Assembly (NCBI RefSeq): GCF_000725125.1
Contig: NZ_JFCB01000003.1
Span: forward strand, 186,001 to 250,000
Length of the DNA: 64,000 bases
Direction of reading: 5' to 3'
Origin: Streptomyces toyocaensis
GTDB taxonomy: Bacteria > Actinomycetota > Actinomycetes > Streptomycetales > Streptomycetaceae
Position 1 is the first letter of the stretch, and each line of letters opens with the position of its first letter. Below, one piece after another: positions 49,637 to 60,014 of this stretch. Made by a program: the position numbers and the translations under genes. Under the pieces are notes generated by a model, which saw only the letters and a program-made list of their open reading frames with translations, made no database searches and had not been told where the DNA came from.

Positions 49637-51889
49637 TCAGCGGGGTGGAAGCGTGCTCAGCAGACGGGCGGCCACCTCCGGGGGAGGGTTGCCGTCCTCG
49701 CCGGGCATGGTGCGCAGCAGATGACTCAGCCGCTGGTACTCGGTCGGGGTGGTGACGAGCCTCGGCAGAAGCGCGGCGAGCGCCCATTCGGCGGTCGTGG
49801 AACGGCTCGCGATCAGCACCCAGTCGCGCAGCGTGTCCAGGGCCGGCCGGGTGTACTGCGGGTCGTCGAGGGCCTCCCGCCACAGACGCGCGATGCCCTG
49901 GGCGGCGGTGCCGTCGTCGTCGGCCGAGGCGCGGGCGTACCAGCTCAGGACCAGCGGGGTGCCGTACCGCTCGTCGCCCTCGGTGCGACGGCAGGCGTTG
50001 ACGAAGCCGCCGAGGGACAGGTCGCGCACGGCCCGTTCGTCGTCGAGTCGGGAGAGCAGGTCGGCGAGGACCTCGTCGGCGGCCCGCGACAACAGCAGCA
50101 GCTCCACCGCCTCGGCGAGTTCCCGCGCCATCTCCACGTCGAAGTCGTCCGGATCGCCCCGGTGCCGGTACAGCGCCCGGGTGGCGTCGCGCAGCGCCGC
50201 GAGTGCCTGAGCCGGCCGTTCGGGGCCGATCAGCGCGTACGCCCGGACCGCCACCCAGCGCAGCCGCCGGTCCTCGGCCGTGGACCAGGCGTCGAGGATG
50301 CGCGGGATGTTGGGCGTGTCGATGTGGTGGGCCAGGGTGAGCGAGTTGACCGCGACGAGTCGGTGCCGGAACCGGTTGGAGGTCGCCCACACCTCGATGA
50401 CCAGCGCCATCGCGGACGGAAGGTCGGTGCGGGCGAGGACGGCGACAGTGGAGGCGGCCCGGGTACGGACCAGCGGCCGGCCGTCGTCGGCGAGCCGGCG
50501 CAGCCAGGCGATCAGCGCGGGGCGGGCCGACGGGTGGCCCGTCCACACCTCCCGCAGCAGCACCAGGGCGGCCCGCTCGTCGTGGAACGCGGCCTTGGTC
50601 TGGGTCACCGGGCCCCACTCGGTGTGCTCCTCGGCCGTGTAGCGGTGGGCGCGGGCGAGCTGGAGGCGCTTGCCGATGTGGGTGCCGAAGACGGGGACCT
50701 CGGGGACGCGGGCCCGGTTCTCGGTCTGCTGCAGGAAGCCGTAGAGCAGGTCGCTGAGTTCGGCGGTGAGCGCGTACGGTCCGTCGTCGAAGGCGGCGAG
50801 CGCGACGAGGAACGCCTTGTCGCGCAGGTGGACGGTGGTCTCGTCCTCCTCGAACCACTCCTGGACCTGGCTCTCCAGCGAGGCGAGCGAGAAGCCGGCG
50901 ACCTCCTGTTCGGTGGCCTCGCCCGCGGCGTACCGGCCGAGGAGCTGGGCGAAGGCGGCGACCTCGCGCAGCTGGTGGCCGTGGTCCAGGAACTCCTTGA
51001 CCTCCGGGAGGCCCAGCAGGCGTCCGGCGGTCGCGTCGGTGGTGCGGGCGCGCAGGTGTGCGGCCAGGACGTTCTCGGCCGCGGGCGGCCGCCAGTCGGC
51101 GGCGGACACGTCGTCCTCCAGGACGGCGGCGGGGCCGACGGTGATCACCGCGTAGGCGTCCTGCTCGGCGAGCCGGTCCGCGGCGCCGAGCAGATGGGTC
51201 TCGCGCAGGGCGTTGCCCCGGCGGGTCGCGAGGTCGCACAGCACGTATCCGCGGGCGCGGCCGCTTCCCCGGCCCGCCCCCCTGCCCGGATCCGGGTCGT
51301 CGTCGCGCGTGGTGAGACGGTCGGCGAGGGAGGCGGGCGTGGTGTCACGGTCCAGGGCGAGCACGGGGGTGGCGCCGACTGCGCGCAGCAGCATCAGGGC
51401 GGCCGTCCGGCGGCCGGTGAAGCGGGCGCCGGACAGCACCAGGACGCGTTCCCGGCGCAGACGCAGCACGAGGTCGTCGAAGTCGTCGCCGTCGGCGGTG
51501 ACGAAGGAGGCGGCGAGCCGTTCCAGGGTGCCGCGTGGGATCTCGCCCGAGGCGGAGACGGCCGTGGACAGCCCGGGGAACGTCCAGTGGTGGACCGTCT
51601 TGCTGCCCATGACGACGTCGCCGGTGACCCGGCCGCCGGAGACGCCGTGCTGGTCGCCGGCGGTGTAGCCGCCGCCGAAGCCGGCCCGGGTGCCGACCCT
51701 CATGGTGCGCGGGCTGTGGTCGACCAGGTCACGCCGGGCCGACCAGGCGTTCTGCGGCTGGTCCCGTTCCTCCGACTCCTCGGCGGCACCGTCCTTGGGG
51801 GCCTCGTCCGGTGCGGTCTCGCCCGGTGCGGGGGCGGCCGCGGGGCTGCCGCCTCCCGGGCCCGCGGCCGGCTGGTCCTGGCCGCTCAC
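49637..51889 (-). CDS. NLR-like protein: shared Gly-rich motif, degenerate P-loop, helical repeats
   Basis: 750 residues, ATG overlapping the cyclase stop (ATGA). Residues 1-60 are Pro/Ala/Glu-rich; 71-98 hold the motif GGGYTAGDQHGVSGG...VTGDVVMGSKT, also found at the cyclase C-terminus. A P-loop-like segment follows (VLVLSGARFTGRRTAALMLL, G154-T162) with Arg where Walker A has Lys, and a possible Walker B (YVLCDL). The rest, about 400-740, is made of helix pairs resembling HEAT/ARM repeats (for example VLLREVWTGHPSARPALIAW, RTRAASTVAVLARTDLPSAM). This is the plan of STAND/NLR-like conflict proteins: adaptor, NTPase, sensor repeats. NTP hydrolysis is doubtful given the Lys to Arg change. No family name is certain. 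Confidence 0.6.
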   Translation of the reverse strand: MSGQDQPAAGPGGGSPAAAPAPGETAPDEAPKDGAAEESEERDQPQNAWSARRDLVDHSPRTMRVGTRAGFGGGYTAGDQHGVSGGRVTGDVVMGSKTVHHWTFPGLSTAVSASGEIPRGTLERLAASFVTADGDDFDDLVLRLRRERVLVLSGARFTGRRTAALMLLRAVGATPVLALDRDTTPASLADRLTTRDDDPDPGRGAGRGSGRARGYVLCDLATRRGNALRETHLLGAADRLAEQDAYAVITVGPAAVLEDDVSAADWRPPAAENVLAAHLRARTTDATAGRLLGLPEVKEFLDHGHQLREVAAFAQLLGRYAAGEATEQEVAGFSLASLESQVQEWFEEDETTVHLRDKAFLVALAAFDDGPYALTAELSDLLYGFLQQTENRARVPEVPVFGTHIGKRLQLARAHRYTAEEHTEWGPVTQTKAAFHDERAALVLLREVWTGHPSARPALIAWLRRLADDGRPLVRTRAASTVAVLARTDLPSAMALVIEVWATSNRFRHRLVAVNSLTLAHHIDTPNIPRILDAWSTAEDRRLRWVAVRAYALIGPERPAQALAALRDATRALYRHRGDPDDFDVEMARELAEAVELLLLSRAADEVLADLLSRLDDERAVRDLSLGGFVNACRRTEGDERYGTPLVLSWYARASADDDGTAAQGIARLWREALDDPQYTRPALDTLRDWVLIASRSTTAEWALAALLPRLVTTPTEYQRLSHLLRTMPGEDGNPPPEVAARLLSTLPPR
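51595..51680 (-). repeat. 86-bp direct repeat, copy in the NLR-like gene
   Basis: 84 of 86 bases match the copy at 51906-51991. It encodes the shared motif (residues 71-98 of the NLR-like protein); one mismatch changes Gln to Arg, the other is silent. Confidence 0.9.
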
Positions 51890-52764
51890 GGCCGCTCACT
51901 CCGCTCCGTCTTGCTGCCCATGACGACGTCGCCGGTGACCTGACCGCCGGAGACGCCGTGCTGGTCGCCGGCGGTGTAGCCGCCGCCGAAGCTCACCGTG
52001 CCGCCGCTGATGTCGAAGACCGGGCCCGGCGCCGGGGCTCCCCGATGTCCGGCCGGCGCCGGGCGGCTCTGGTGAGGACCGTCCTGCGGTGCGGGGGCGG
52101 CCGGCGCCGGACGGTCCCCCGATCCGCCCGGCGCCTCCCCCGCCCCCCGGTCACCGTGGTCCTGGGACGCACCGCTCCGGCCGCCGGAACCGTCGGGTAC
52201 GGGGCCGTGCAGCCACGCCGTCAGCGGGCCGTTCTTGCTGTCCACCGTCACGCGGTGGAAGTCGGCGGCCGGGACGCCGACGTGGTCGTGCCGTACGACA
52301 CCGGTGTAGACGGCGTCGGAGACACACAGGGCGAAGTCGTCGGCGCGCTCGCGCAGGGCCGCGCGCAGCAGGGCGGCGTCCAGCAGCCGGCAGGCGTGGT
52401 TCAGGTCGGAGCCGACCCAGCCGTCATGGCGGTCGACGGCCACGTATCCGCCGGCGACGACACCGCGCAGCCGGATCTGCGCGGAGCGGGACGCCATGCG
52501 GTTGACGGCCCGCAATTGCTCCGGGACACCGGTGAGCAGGGCCCGCAGCAGCGCCGTGACCGGGGCGTTCGCGTCGATCAGCTCCATCACGGAGTCCCCG
52601 CGGTCGGCCCGCATGCGCAGGGTCTCGTCGATGCCGGCGGTCTCCAGCGCGCGGTCGGTGACGTCGTACAGCATGCGCCGCAGATACGCCTGTTCGACGT
52701 CGTCCCGGTCGCTGAACCTCTCGATGTCCAGCAACAGGATCGTGCGGCTCACGGGGTCGGTCAT
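51886..52764 (-). CDS. Class III-type nucleotidyl cyclase with C-terminal Gly-rich motif
   Basis: 292 residues from the ATG at 52762-52764 (MTDPVSRTILLLDIERFSDR) behind AAGGG; an open frame upstream is not coding. The cyclase core shows the first metal Asp in LLLDIERFS (D13), the second in ADRGDSVM (D57), the sheet RLRGVVAGGYVAV, and the transition-state pair N122 and R126 in GSDLNHACRLLD. All catalytic positions for a class III cyclase are therefore present; base choice (cAMP, cGMP, cCMP, cUMP) cannot be read. A Pro/Gly-rich linker leads to the 28-residue motif at 259-286, shared with the next gene. First gene of the operon, with a CRP-like site 93 bp upstream. Confidence 0.75.
   Translation of the reverse strand: MTDPVSRTILLLDIERFSDRDDVEQAYLRRMLYDVTDRALETAGIDETLRMRADRGDSVMELIDANAPVTALLRALLTGVPEQLRAVNRMASRSAQIRLRGVVAGGYVAVDRHDGWVGSDLNHACRLLDAALLRAALRERADDFALCVSDAVYTGVVRHDHVGVPAADFHRVTVDSKNGPLTAWLHGPVPDGSGGRSGASQDHGDRGAGEAPGGSGDRPAPAAPAPQDGPHQSRPAPAGHRGAPAPGPVFDISGGTVSFGGGYTAGDQHGVSGGQVTGDVVMGSKTERSERP
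51906..51991 (-). repeat. 86-bp direct repeat, copy in the cyclase gene
   Basis: Encodes GGGYTAGDQHGVSGG, Q, VTGDVVMGSKT at the cyclase C-terminus. Two mismatches to the copy at 51595-51680, 311 bp away. The flanking sequences do not match. Confidence 0.9.
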
Positions 52765-52856
52765 GGTCGCCCTTCGAACGGTGGGGGATGGCCGTGCAGG
52801 GCAGCAGAGTGTCGGGAGCGGGAGGTGGGGCGTGAGGGCGTATGACCCACTGGAAC

Positions 52857-52872
52857 TGTGACCGCGTACACA
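52857..52872. promoter_or_regulatory. CRP/FNR-like palindrome upstream of the cyclase operon
   Basis: TGTGA-CCGCGT-ACACA matches the CRP consensus TGTGA-N6-TCACA at 9 of 10 positions. It lies 93 bp upstream of the cyclase ATG and 41 bp past the stop of the Crp-like gene, in the only gap from which the operon can be transcribed. It may be bound by the neighbouring Crp-like protein. No convincing -35/-10 for the operon was identified. Confidence 0.5.
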
Positions 52873-52912
52873 GAACGCCACCGCCCCGGGAAGCGCCGCC
52901 GTCAGCGTGGGG

Positions 52913-53761
52913 TCACACGGGCCCGCTGCCCCGTCCCGCCGGCCCGCCCGCCGGGCCGTGTCGGGGGCGCGTGGTTTCCCCGGGCGGTGGGGGGCCGTCC
53001 GCCGGCGGGCTCGCGTCGGGTGGGCGCTGGGGTGACGGGATGCCGGGGACCGGCTGGTCCGTGGCGGCGATCCTGCGGAGGATCCCGGGGCGGAGGATCA
53101 GCAGCGTGCGCCGGCCGGTCGAGACGGCCTCCTTCTCGCGCAGTTCCCGCAGCAGGCGCTGGACCATCTCCCGCGACGCGCCGACGGAACCCGCGAGCTC
53201 CTGCTTGCTGAGCGGTACGGCGAGCTCGATGCCCTCGGCGGTACGGCGGCCGTGGCTGCGGGCCAGGTCCAGCAGGAGCACCGCGAAACGCTGCCGGACG
53301 CTCATCGACGCGAACTCCAGACGCCGCCGGTCGGCCGCCCGGGTGCGGTCCGCCGTGAGACCGAGGAGGGCGAAGGACACCGCGGGGGAGTGGCCCAGGA
53401 AGTCCTTGAAGAGCCCGTGCTCCACGGCCACCGCCCGCACCGGCTCCAGCGCGGTCACCGTCGCCGACCGGGGACGCCCCGTCAGCGCCGCCGACTCGCC
53501 CACGACGTCACCGGCGCCGCGCAGGGCGAGCAGCGCCTCGTAGCCGTTGGCCGCCGCCGCCGTGACCTTCGTCCAGCCCTGGACGAGGAAGAGGACGTGC
53601 GAGGAGGGCTCGCGCTGGTGCAGCAGGACGACCCGGGGAGCGAAGCGCAGCTCGCGCCCGAGGGAGAGGAGTGCGGTGCGTTCCTGGCTCTCCAGGCGGG
53701 CCAGGAACGGTACCCGGTCCTCCAGACCGCCGTCGTCCGGTCCGTGCGGCGCCGATGTCAT
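52913..53761 (-). CDS. Crp/Fnr-family cyclic-nucleotide-binding regulator
   Basis: 282 residues from the ATG at 53759-53761 (MTSAPHGPDDGGLEDRVPFL); the long frame upstream runs into the rpsL side and is not coding. The cNMP-binding domain (about 15-140) keeps the phosphate cassette GDVVGESAALTGRPRSATV, with Glu and the Arg-Ser/Ala-Thr pattern of true cyclic-nucleotide binders. The winged helix (about 185-235) reads PLSKQELAGSVGASREMVQR. A Pro-rich tail of about 45 residues ends the protein. It lies just upstream of the cyclase operon on the same strand (148-bp gap containing a CRP-like site), suggesting it senses the cyclase product and controls the operon. Confidence 0.85.
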   Translation of the reverse strand: MTSAPHGPDDGGLEDRVPFLARLESQERTALLSLGRELRFAPRVVLLHQREPSSHVLFLVQGWTKVTAAAANGYEALLALRGAGDVVGESAALTGRPRSATVTALEPVRAVAVEHGLFKDFLGHSPAVSFALLGLTADRTRAADRRRLEFASMSVRQRFAVLLLDLARSHGRRTAEGIELAVPLSKQELAGSVGASREMVQRLLRELREKEAVSTGRRTLLILRPGILRRIAATDQPVPGIPSPQRPPDASPPADGPPPPGETTRPRHGPAGGPAGRGSGPV

Positions 53762-53981
53762 CAGGCTGAACCCCCCGTTCGTCTGCGGCGGACGGATCAA
53801 AGTACTGAGGGTCGCATCTGTGAAGGGCGCGATCCGGCCACCACGGGATACCGGCCACGGACCGGCCACCCGGCGGCCGCCACCGGCGGGAGTGGTCGTG
53901 GGCGGGCCGTCCGGAGGGGTCCGGGGAACCGGCGGGGCGAAGGGGGAGAAGTCCGGCGTGTCGGGCCGCGCTCCATTTGTT

Positions 53982-54010
53982 TTGACCGGAGTCCGTGAGC
54001 TAGGTACGCT
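53982..54010 (+). promoter_or_regulatory. Promoter of the rpsL-rpsG-fusA operon
   Basis: TTGACC (53982-53987), 17-bp spacer, TACGCT (54005-54010), a strong HrdB-type match giving a leader of about 190 nt. The 446-bp gap from the Crp-like start to rpsL otherwise shows no gene; the Crp-like promoter should lie at its left end. Confidence 0.7.
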
Positions 54011-54207
54011 CAGACCTTGTGCCTGGGGTGTGCCCTGGCCTTCGTGCGTGCCATCACACCGCACCGGGGGCTGTGAAACGGCCACCGCGATTCAGCGCTT
54101 CCTTCTGCCTTGCGGTGGGAGTCCGCCGGATTCGACACACCCGACCGCGTGGGTCGGAGATGTTCCAGGTTAGCTGTACCCATCGGCACACAGAAACCGG
54201 AGAAGTA

Positions 54208-54579
54208 GTGCCTACGATCCAGCAGCTGGTCCGCAAGGGCCGGCAGGACAAGGTCGAGAAGAACAAGACGCCCGCACTCGAGGGTTCTCCTCAGCGTCGT
54301 GGCGTCTGCACGCGTGTGTTCACGACCACCCCGAAGAAGCCGAACTCGGCCCTGCGTAAGGTCGCGCGTGTGCGTCTGACCAGCGGGATCGAGGTCACCG
54401 CTTACATTCCGGGTGAGGGACACAACCTGCAGGAGCACTCCATCGTGCTCGTGCGCGGCGGCCGTGTGAAGGACCTGCCGGGTGTTCGCTACAAGATCAT
54501 CCGCGGCTCGCTCGACACCCAGGGTGTCAAGAACCGCAAGCAGGCTCGCAGCCGTTACGGCGCCAAGAAGGAGAAGTAA
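54208..54579 (+). CDS. rpsL: 30S ribosomal protein S12
   Basis: 123 residues, GTG start preceded by CCGGAGAAG. S12 lines the decoding centre. The streptomycin-relevant residues K43 ([12 protein letters not shown]) and K88 (GGRVKDLPG) are wild type. Followed by rpsG two bases later. Confidence 0.98.
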   Translation: MPTIQQLVRKGRQDKVEKNKTPALEGSPQRRGVCTRVFTTTPKKPNSALRKVARVRLTSGIEVTAYIPGEGHNLQEHSIVLVRGGRVKDLPGVRYKIIRGSLDTQGVKNRKQARSRYGAKKEK

Positions 54580-54581
54580 GA

Positions 54582-55052
54582 ATGCCTCGTAAGGGCCCCG
54601 CCCCGAAGCGCCCGGTCATCATCGACCCGGTCTACGGTTCTCCTCTGGTGACCTCGCTGATCAACAAGGTGCTGCTGAACGGCAAGCGCTCCACCGCCGA
54701 GCGCATCGTCTACGGTGCCATGGAGGGTCTGCGTGAGAAGACGGGCAACGACCCGATCATCACGCTGAAGCGCGCGCTGGAGAACATCAAGCCGACCCTC
54801 GAGGTCAAGTCTCGCCGTGTCGGTGGTGCGACGTACCAGGTTCCGATCGAGGTCAAGCCCGGCCGCGCCAACACGCTCGCGCTGCGCTGGCTGGTCGGTT
54901 ACTCCCGCGCACGTCGCGAGAAGACCATGACCGAGCGTCTGCTCAACGAGCTCCTCGACGCCAGCAACGGCCTCGGCGCCGCTGTGAAGAAGCGCGAGGA
55001 CACGCACAAGATGGCCGAGTCCAACAAGGCCTTCGCGCACTACCGCTGGTAG
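54582..55052 (+). CDS. rpsG: 30S ribosomal protein S7
   Basis: 156 residues. S7 nucleates the 30S head. Family blocks [29 protein letters not shown] and [20 protein letters not shown] are present. ATG start with GGAG just before, within the end of rpsL. Confidence 0.98.
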   Translation: MPRKGPAPKRPVIIDPVYGSPLVTSLINKVLLNGKRSTAERIVYGAMEGLREKTGNDPIITLKRALENIKPTLEVKSRRVGGATYQVPIEVKPGRANTLALRWLVGYSRARREKTMTERLLNELLDASNGLGAAVKKREDTHKMAESNKAFAHYRW

Positions 55053-55091
55053 TCGCAGACCCCATCGAGACCGAGAGAAGACTGAAGCCTT

Positions 55092-57218
<2,127 letters not shown>

Positions 57219-57278
57219 GGGACTCCGTTTAACGGACTCCCCATCCACGCTTTAGGCTTGACCCCGGAGCCTGCAAGT

Positions 57279-57310
57279 GGGCATTCCGCCGCCAATCCGG
57301 CGGAATGCCC
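57279..57310 (+). terminator. Hairpin between fusA and tuf
   Basis: GGGCATTCCGCCG and its complement CGGCGGAATGCCC around a 6-base loop. No T-run. It may end part of the fusA transcript; in S. coelicolor tuf1 also has its own promoter in this gap. Confidence 0.6.
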
Positions 57311-57387
57311 AGGGTCCGGGTTTCCCAGCAAAGATCACCTGGCGCCGATGAGTAAGGCGTACCAGAACCACTCTCAGGAGGACCCCC

Positions 57388-58581
<1,194 letters not shown>

Positions 58582-58625
58582 GCTTGCTGATCTGACCTGG
58601 TAGCTCCTGCTGCGAGCATCTGAGA

Positions 58626-58658
58626 GGGCCCGCACGACTTCGGTCGTGCGGGCCCTTT
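58626..58658 (+). terminator. Terminator after tuf
   Basis: GGGCCCGCACGAC, loop TTCG, GTCGTGCGGGCCC, then TTTCG. A very stable UUCG-loop hairpin that ends the str operon. Confidence 0.93.
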
Positions 58659-58769
58659 CGCCCGTGCGGTGCTCCTCGGCGTCAACGCAGCGCCGGGCGG
58701 GTCGCTCGGTCGCGTGAACGGTGCCGCATATGCATGCGGTGTATGCCGTGGCGTCCTTAGGTTCGCCGC

Positions 58770-59681
58770 ATGGTCAGCTCATCCCATGAGACCCTGCACC
58801 GGATCTTCCAGCAGGACCCGGGTCTCTTCGCCCGCGCCGCCAGACACGTCGGCGTCGCCTTTCCCCCGCCCGTCTCCACCACCGCACTCTCCACGGACCT
58901 CACGGAGACGCAGCCGCTGGAACGCCGGGTGGACACGCTGCTGCAGATGGACACCGAGGACGGCAGCTTCCTCCTGGCCGTCGAGTCGCAGAGCCGGCCG
59001 GCCCCGGCCAAGCCCGCCAGTTGGGCCTACTACCTGTCCTACGTGTACGCCAAGTACCGCATTCCGCCGGTACTCCTCGTCGTCTGCGCGGACCGGGGGA
59101 CGGCCGAGTGGGCGGCCCGGCAGGTCGACATCGGCCCACGGCAGTGGTCCTCGCTCACCCTGCGCCCCCTCGTCCTGGGGCCCGACGACGTACCGGTGAT
59201 CGACAGCCCCGACGAGGCCGCTCGCGACATCCCGCTCGCGGTTCTGTCCGCGGCGCTGCACCGCCGTGATCCGGGCGCCGATGCCATACTGAACGCGCTG
59301 GCCAAGGCACTCAAGAGCGTGTCGGCCGACGACGAGGACACCGCAACCACCTTCATCGAACTCACGGAACAGGGCCTCGGCACGACGCGGGCCGCAGAAT
59401 TGTGGAGGCATCTCATGGCCGTCGACCTTTCGTTCTTCCAGTCGCAGACCGCTCAGCAGCTCCGGGCGGAGGGCCGGGCGGAGGGCCGGGCGGAGGGCCG
59501 GGCGAAGGACCTCCTGCTCCTGCTGGGGCATCGGGGTGTCGAGGTCTCCGAACAGGACCGGGAACGCATCGTCGGCTGCGGTGACCCCGACGTGCTGGGC
59601 GCGTGGTTCGAGAAGGCCCTCACCGCCAGATCGACGGCGGAGGTCTTCGCGTCGGCCGGTGAGTCGGGGCTCGCCGACTGA
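58770..59681 (+). CDS. Rpn-family (PD-(D/E)XK_2, YhgA-like) nuclease
   Basis: 303 residues, ATG start with a weak AGGT. Rpn proteins are DNA endonucleases first linked to recA-independent recombination. The N-terminal nuclease fold shows D55 in ERRVDTLLQ and the E72-S-Q74 motif in [10 protein letters not shown], followed by helices to about 215. The C-terminal segment 216-303 has AEGR repeats and a helical end ([20 protein letters not shown]). This segment begins with an internal Met behind a perfect ribosome site and is repeated as a separate gene downstream. Streptomyces genomes hold several such genes. Confidence 0.82.
   Translation: MVSSSHETLHRIFQQDPGLFARAARHVGVAFPPPVSTTALSTDLTETQPLERRVDTLLQMDTEDGSFLLAVESQSRPAPAKPASWAYYLSYVYAKYRIPPVLLVVCADRGTAEWAARQVDIGPRQWSSLTLRPLVLGPDDVPVIDSPDEAARDIPLAVLSAALHRRDPGADAILNALAKALKSVSADDEDTATTFIELTEQGLGTTRAAELWRHLMAVDLSFFQSQTAQQLRAEGRAEGRAEGRAKDLLLLLGHRGVEVSEQDRERIVGCGDPDVLGAWFEKALTARSTAEVFASAGESGLAD
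59404..59417 (+). promoter_or_regulatory. Internal ribosome-binding site and start inside the Rpn gene
   Basis: GGAGG at 59404-59408, 6-base spacer, ATG at 59415-59417, in frame with the nuclease. Initiation here would give an 88-residue C-terminal protein ([20 protein letters not shown]...). Such internally started RpnS proteins are known for Rpn genes elsewhere. Confidence 0.6.
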
Positions 59682-59929
59682 TGGACCTTTCCCTCTTCCA
59701 GTCGCAGACCGCTCAGCAACTCCGGGCGGAGGGCCGGGCGGAGGGCCGGGCGGAGGGCCGGGCGGAGGACCTTCTGCTCCTGCTGGGGCATCGGGGTGTC
59801 GAGGTCTCCGAACAGGACCGGGAACGCATCGTCGGCTGCGGTGACCCCGACGTGCTGGGCCTGTGGTTCAGGAAGGCCCTCACCGCCACGTCGACGGCGG
59901 AGGTCTTCGCGTCGGACGGGGAGGCCGGG
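59424..59929 (+). repeat. Tandem duplication of the Rpn 3' segment, 260-bp period
   Basis: The segment from GACCTTT at 59424 is repeated from 59684 with long identical stretches (for example cttccagtcgcagaccgctc and the whole gaggtctccgaacaggaccg block) and scattered changes. Each copy contains AEGR-coding 12-bp repeats (gggcggagggcc). Confidence 0.9.
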
Positions 59930-59944
59930 ACCGCGGACCGGTGA
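59681..59944 (+). CDS. Separate Rpn C-terminal-domain protein (RpnS-like)
   Basis: 87 residues. The ATG shares its A with the Rpn stop (TGATG), so translation is coupled. The sequence [18 protein letters not shown]...EVFASDGEAG is nearly identical to the 88-residue C-terminus of the nuclease, with changes such as LGAWFEKA to LGLWFRKA. It lacks any nuclease domain. By analogy with internal RpnS proteins that block the full-length enzyme, it may be a dedicated inhibitor or assembly partner; it could also be a non-functional duplicate. Confidence 0.7.
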   Translation: MDLSLFQSQTAQQLRAEGRAEGRAEGRAEDLLLLLGHRGVEVSEQDRERIVGCGDPDVLGLWFRKALTATSTAEVFASDGEAGTADR

Positions 59945-59948
59945 CAGC

Positions 59949-59993
59949 GAAGCGGCCCCGGGCGCGCCGTCGTGGCGTGCCCGGGGCCGCTTC
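59949..59993. terminator. Bidirectional terminator between the Rpn pair and the protease
   Basis: GAAGCGGCCCCGGGC (59949-59963) and GCCCGGGGCCGCTTC (59979-59993), 15-bp perfect arms, between convergent genes. Confidence 0.82.
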
Positions 59994-60014
59994 CGTCCCC
60001 CGTCGGTCAGGTCA

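Noticed and set aside
53762..54085. N-terminal extension of the Crp-like protein by 108 residues
   Set aside because: The extension would cover the rpsL promoter and is Pro/Arg/Thr low complexity; the ATG at 53761 begins at the domain.
54208..54579. Possible streptomycin-resistance allele of rpsL
   Set aside because: K43 and K88 are wild type.
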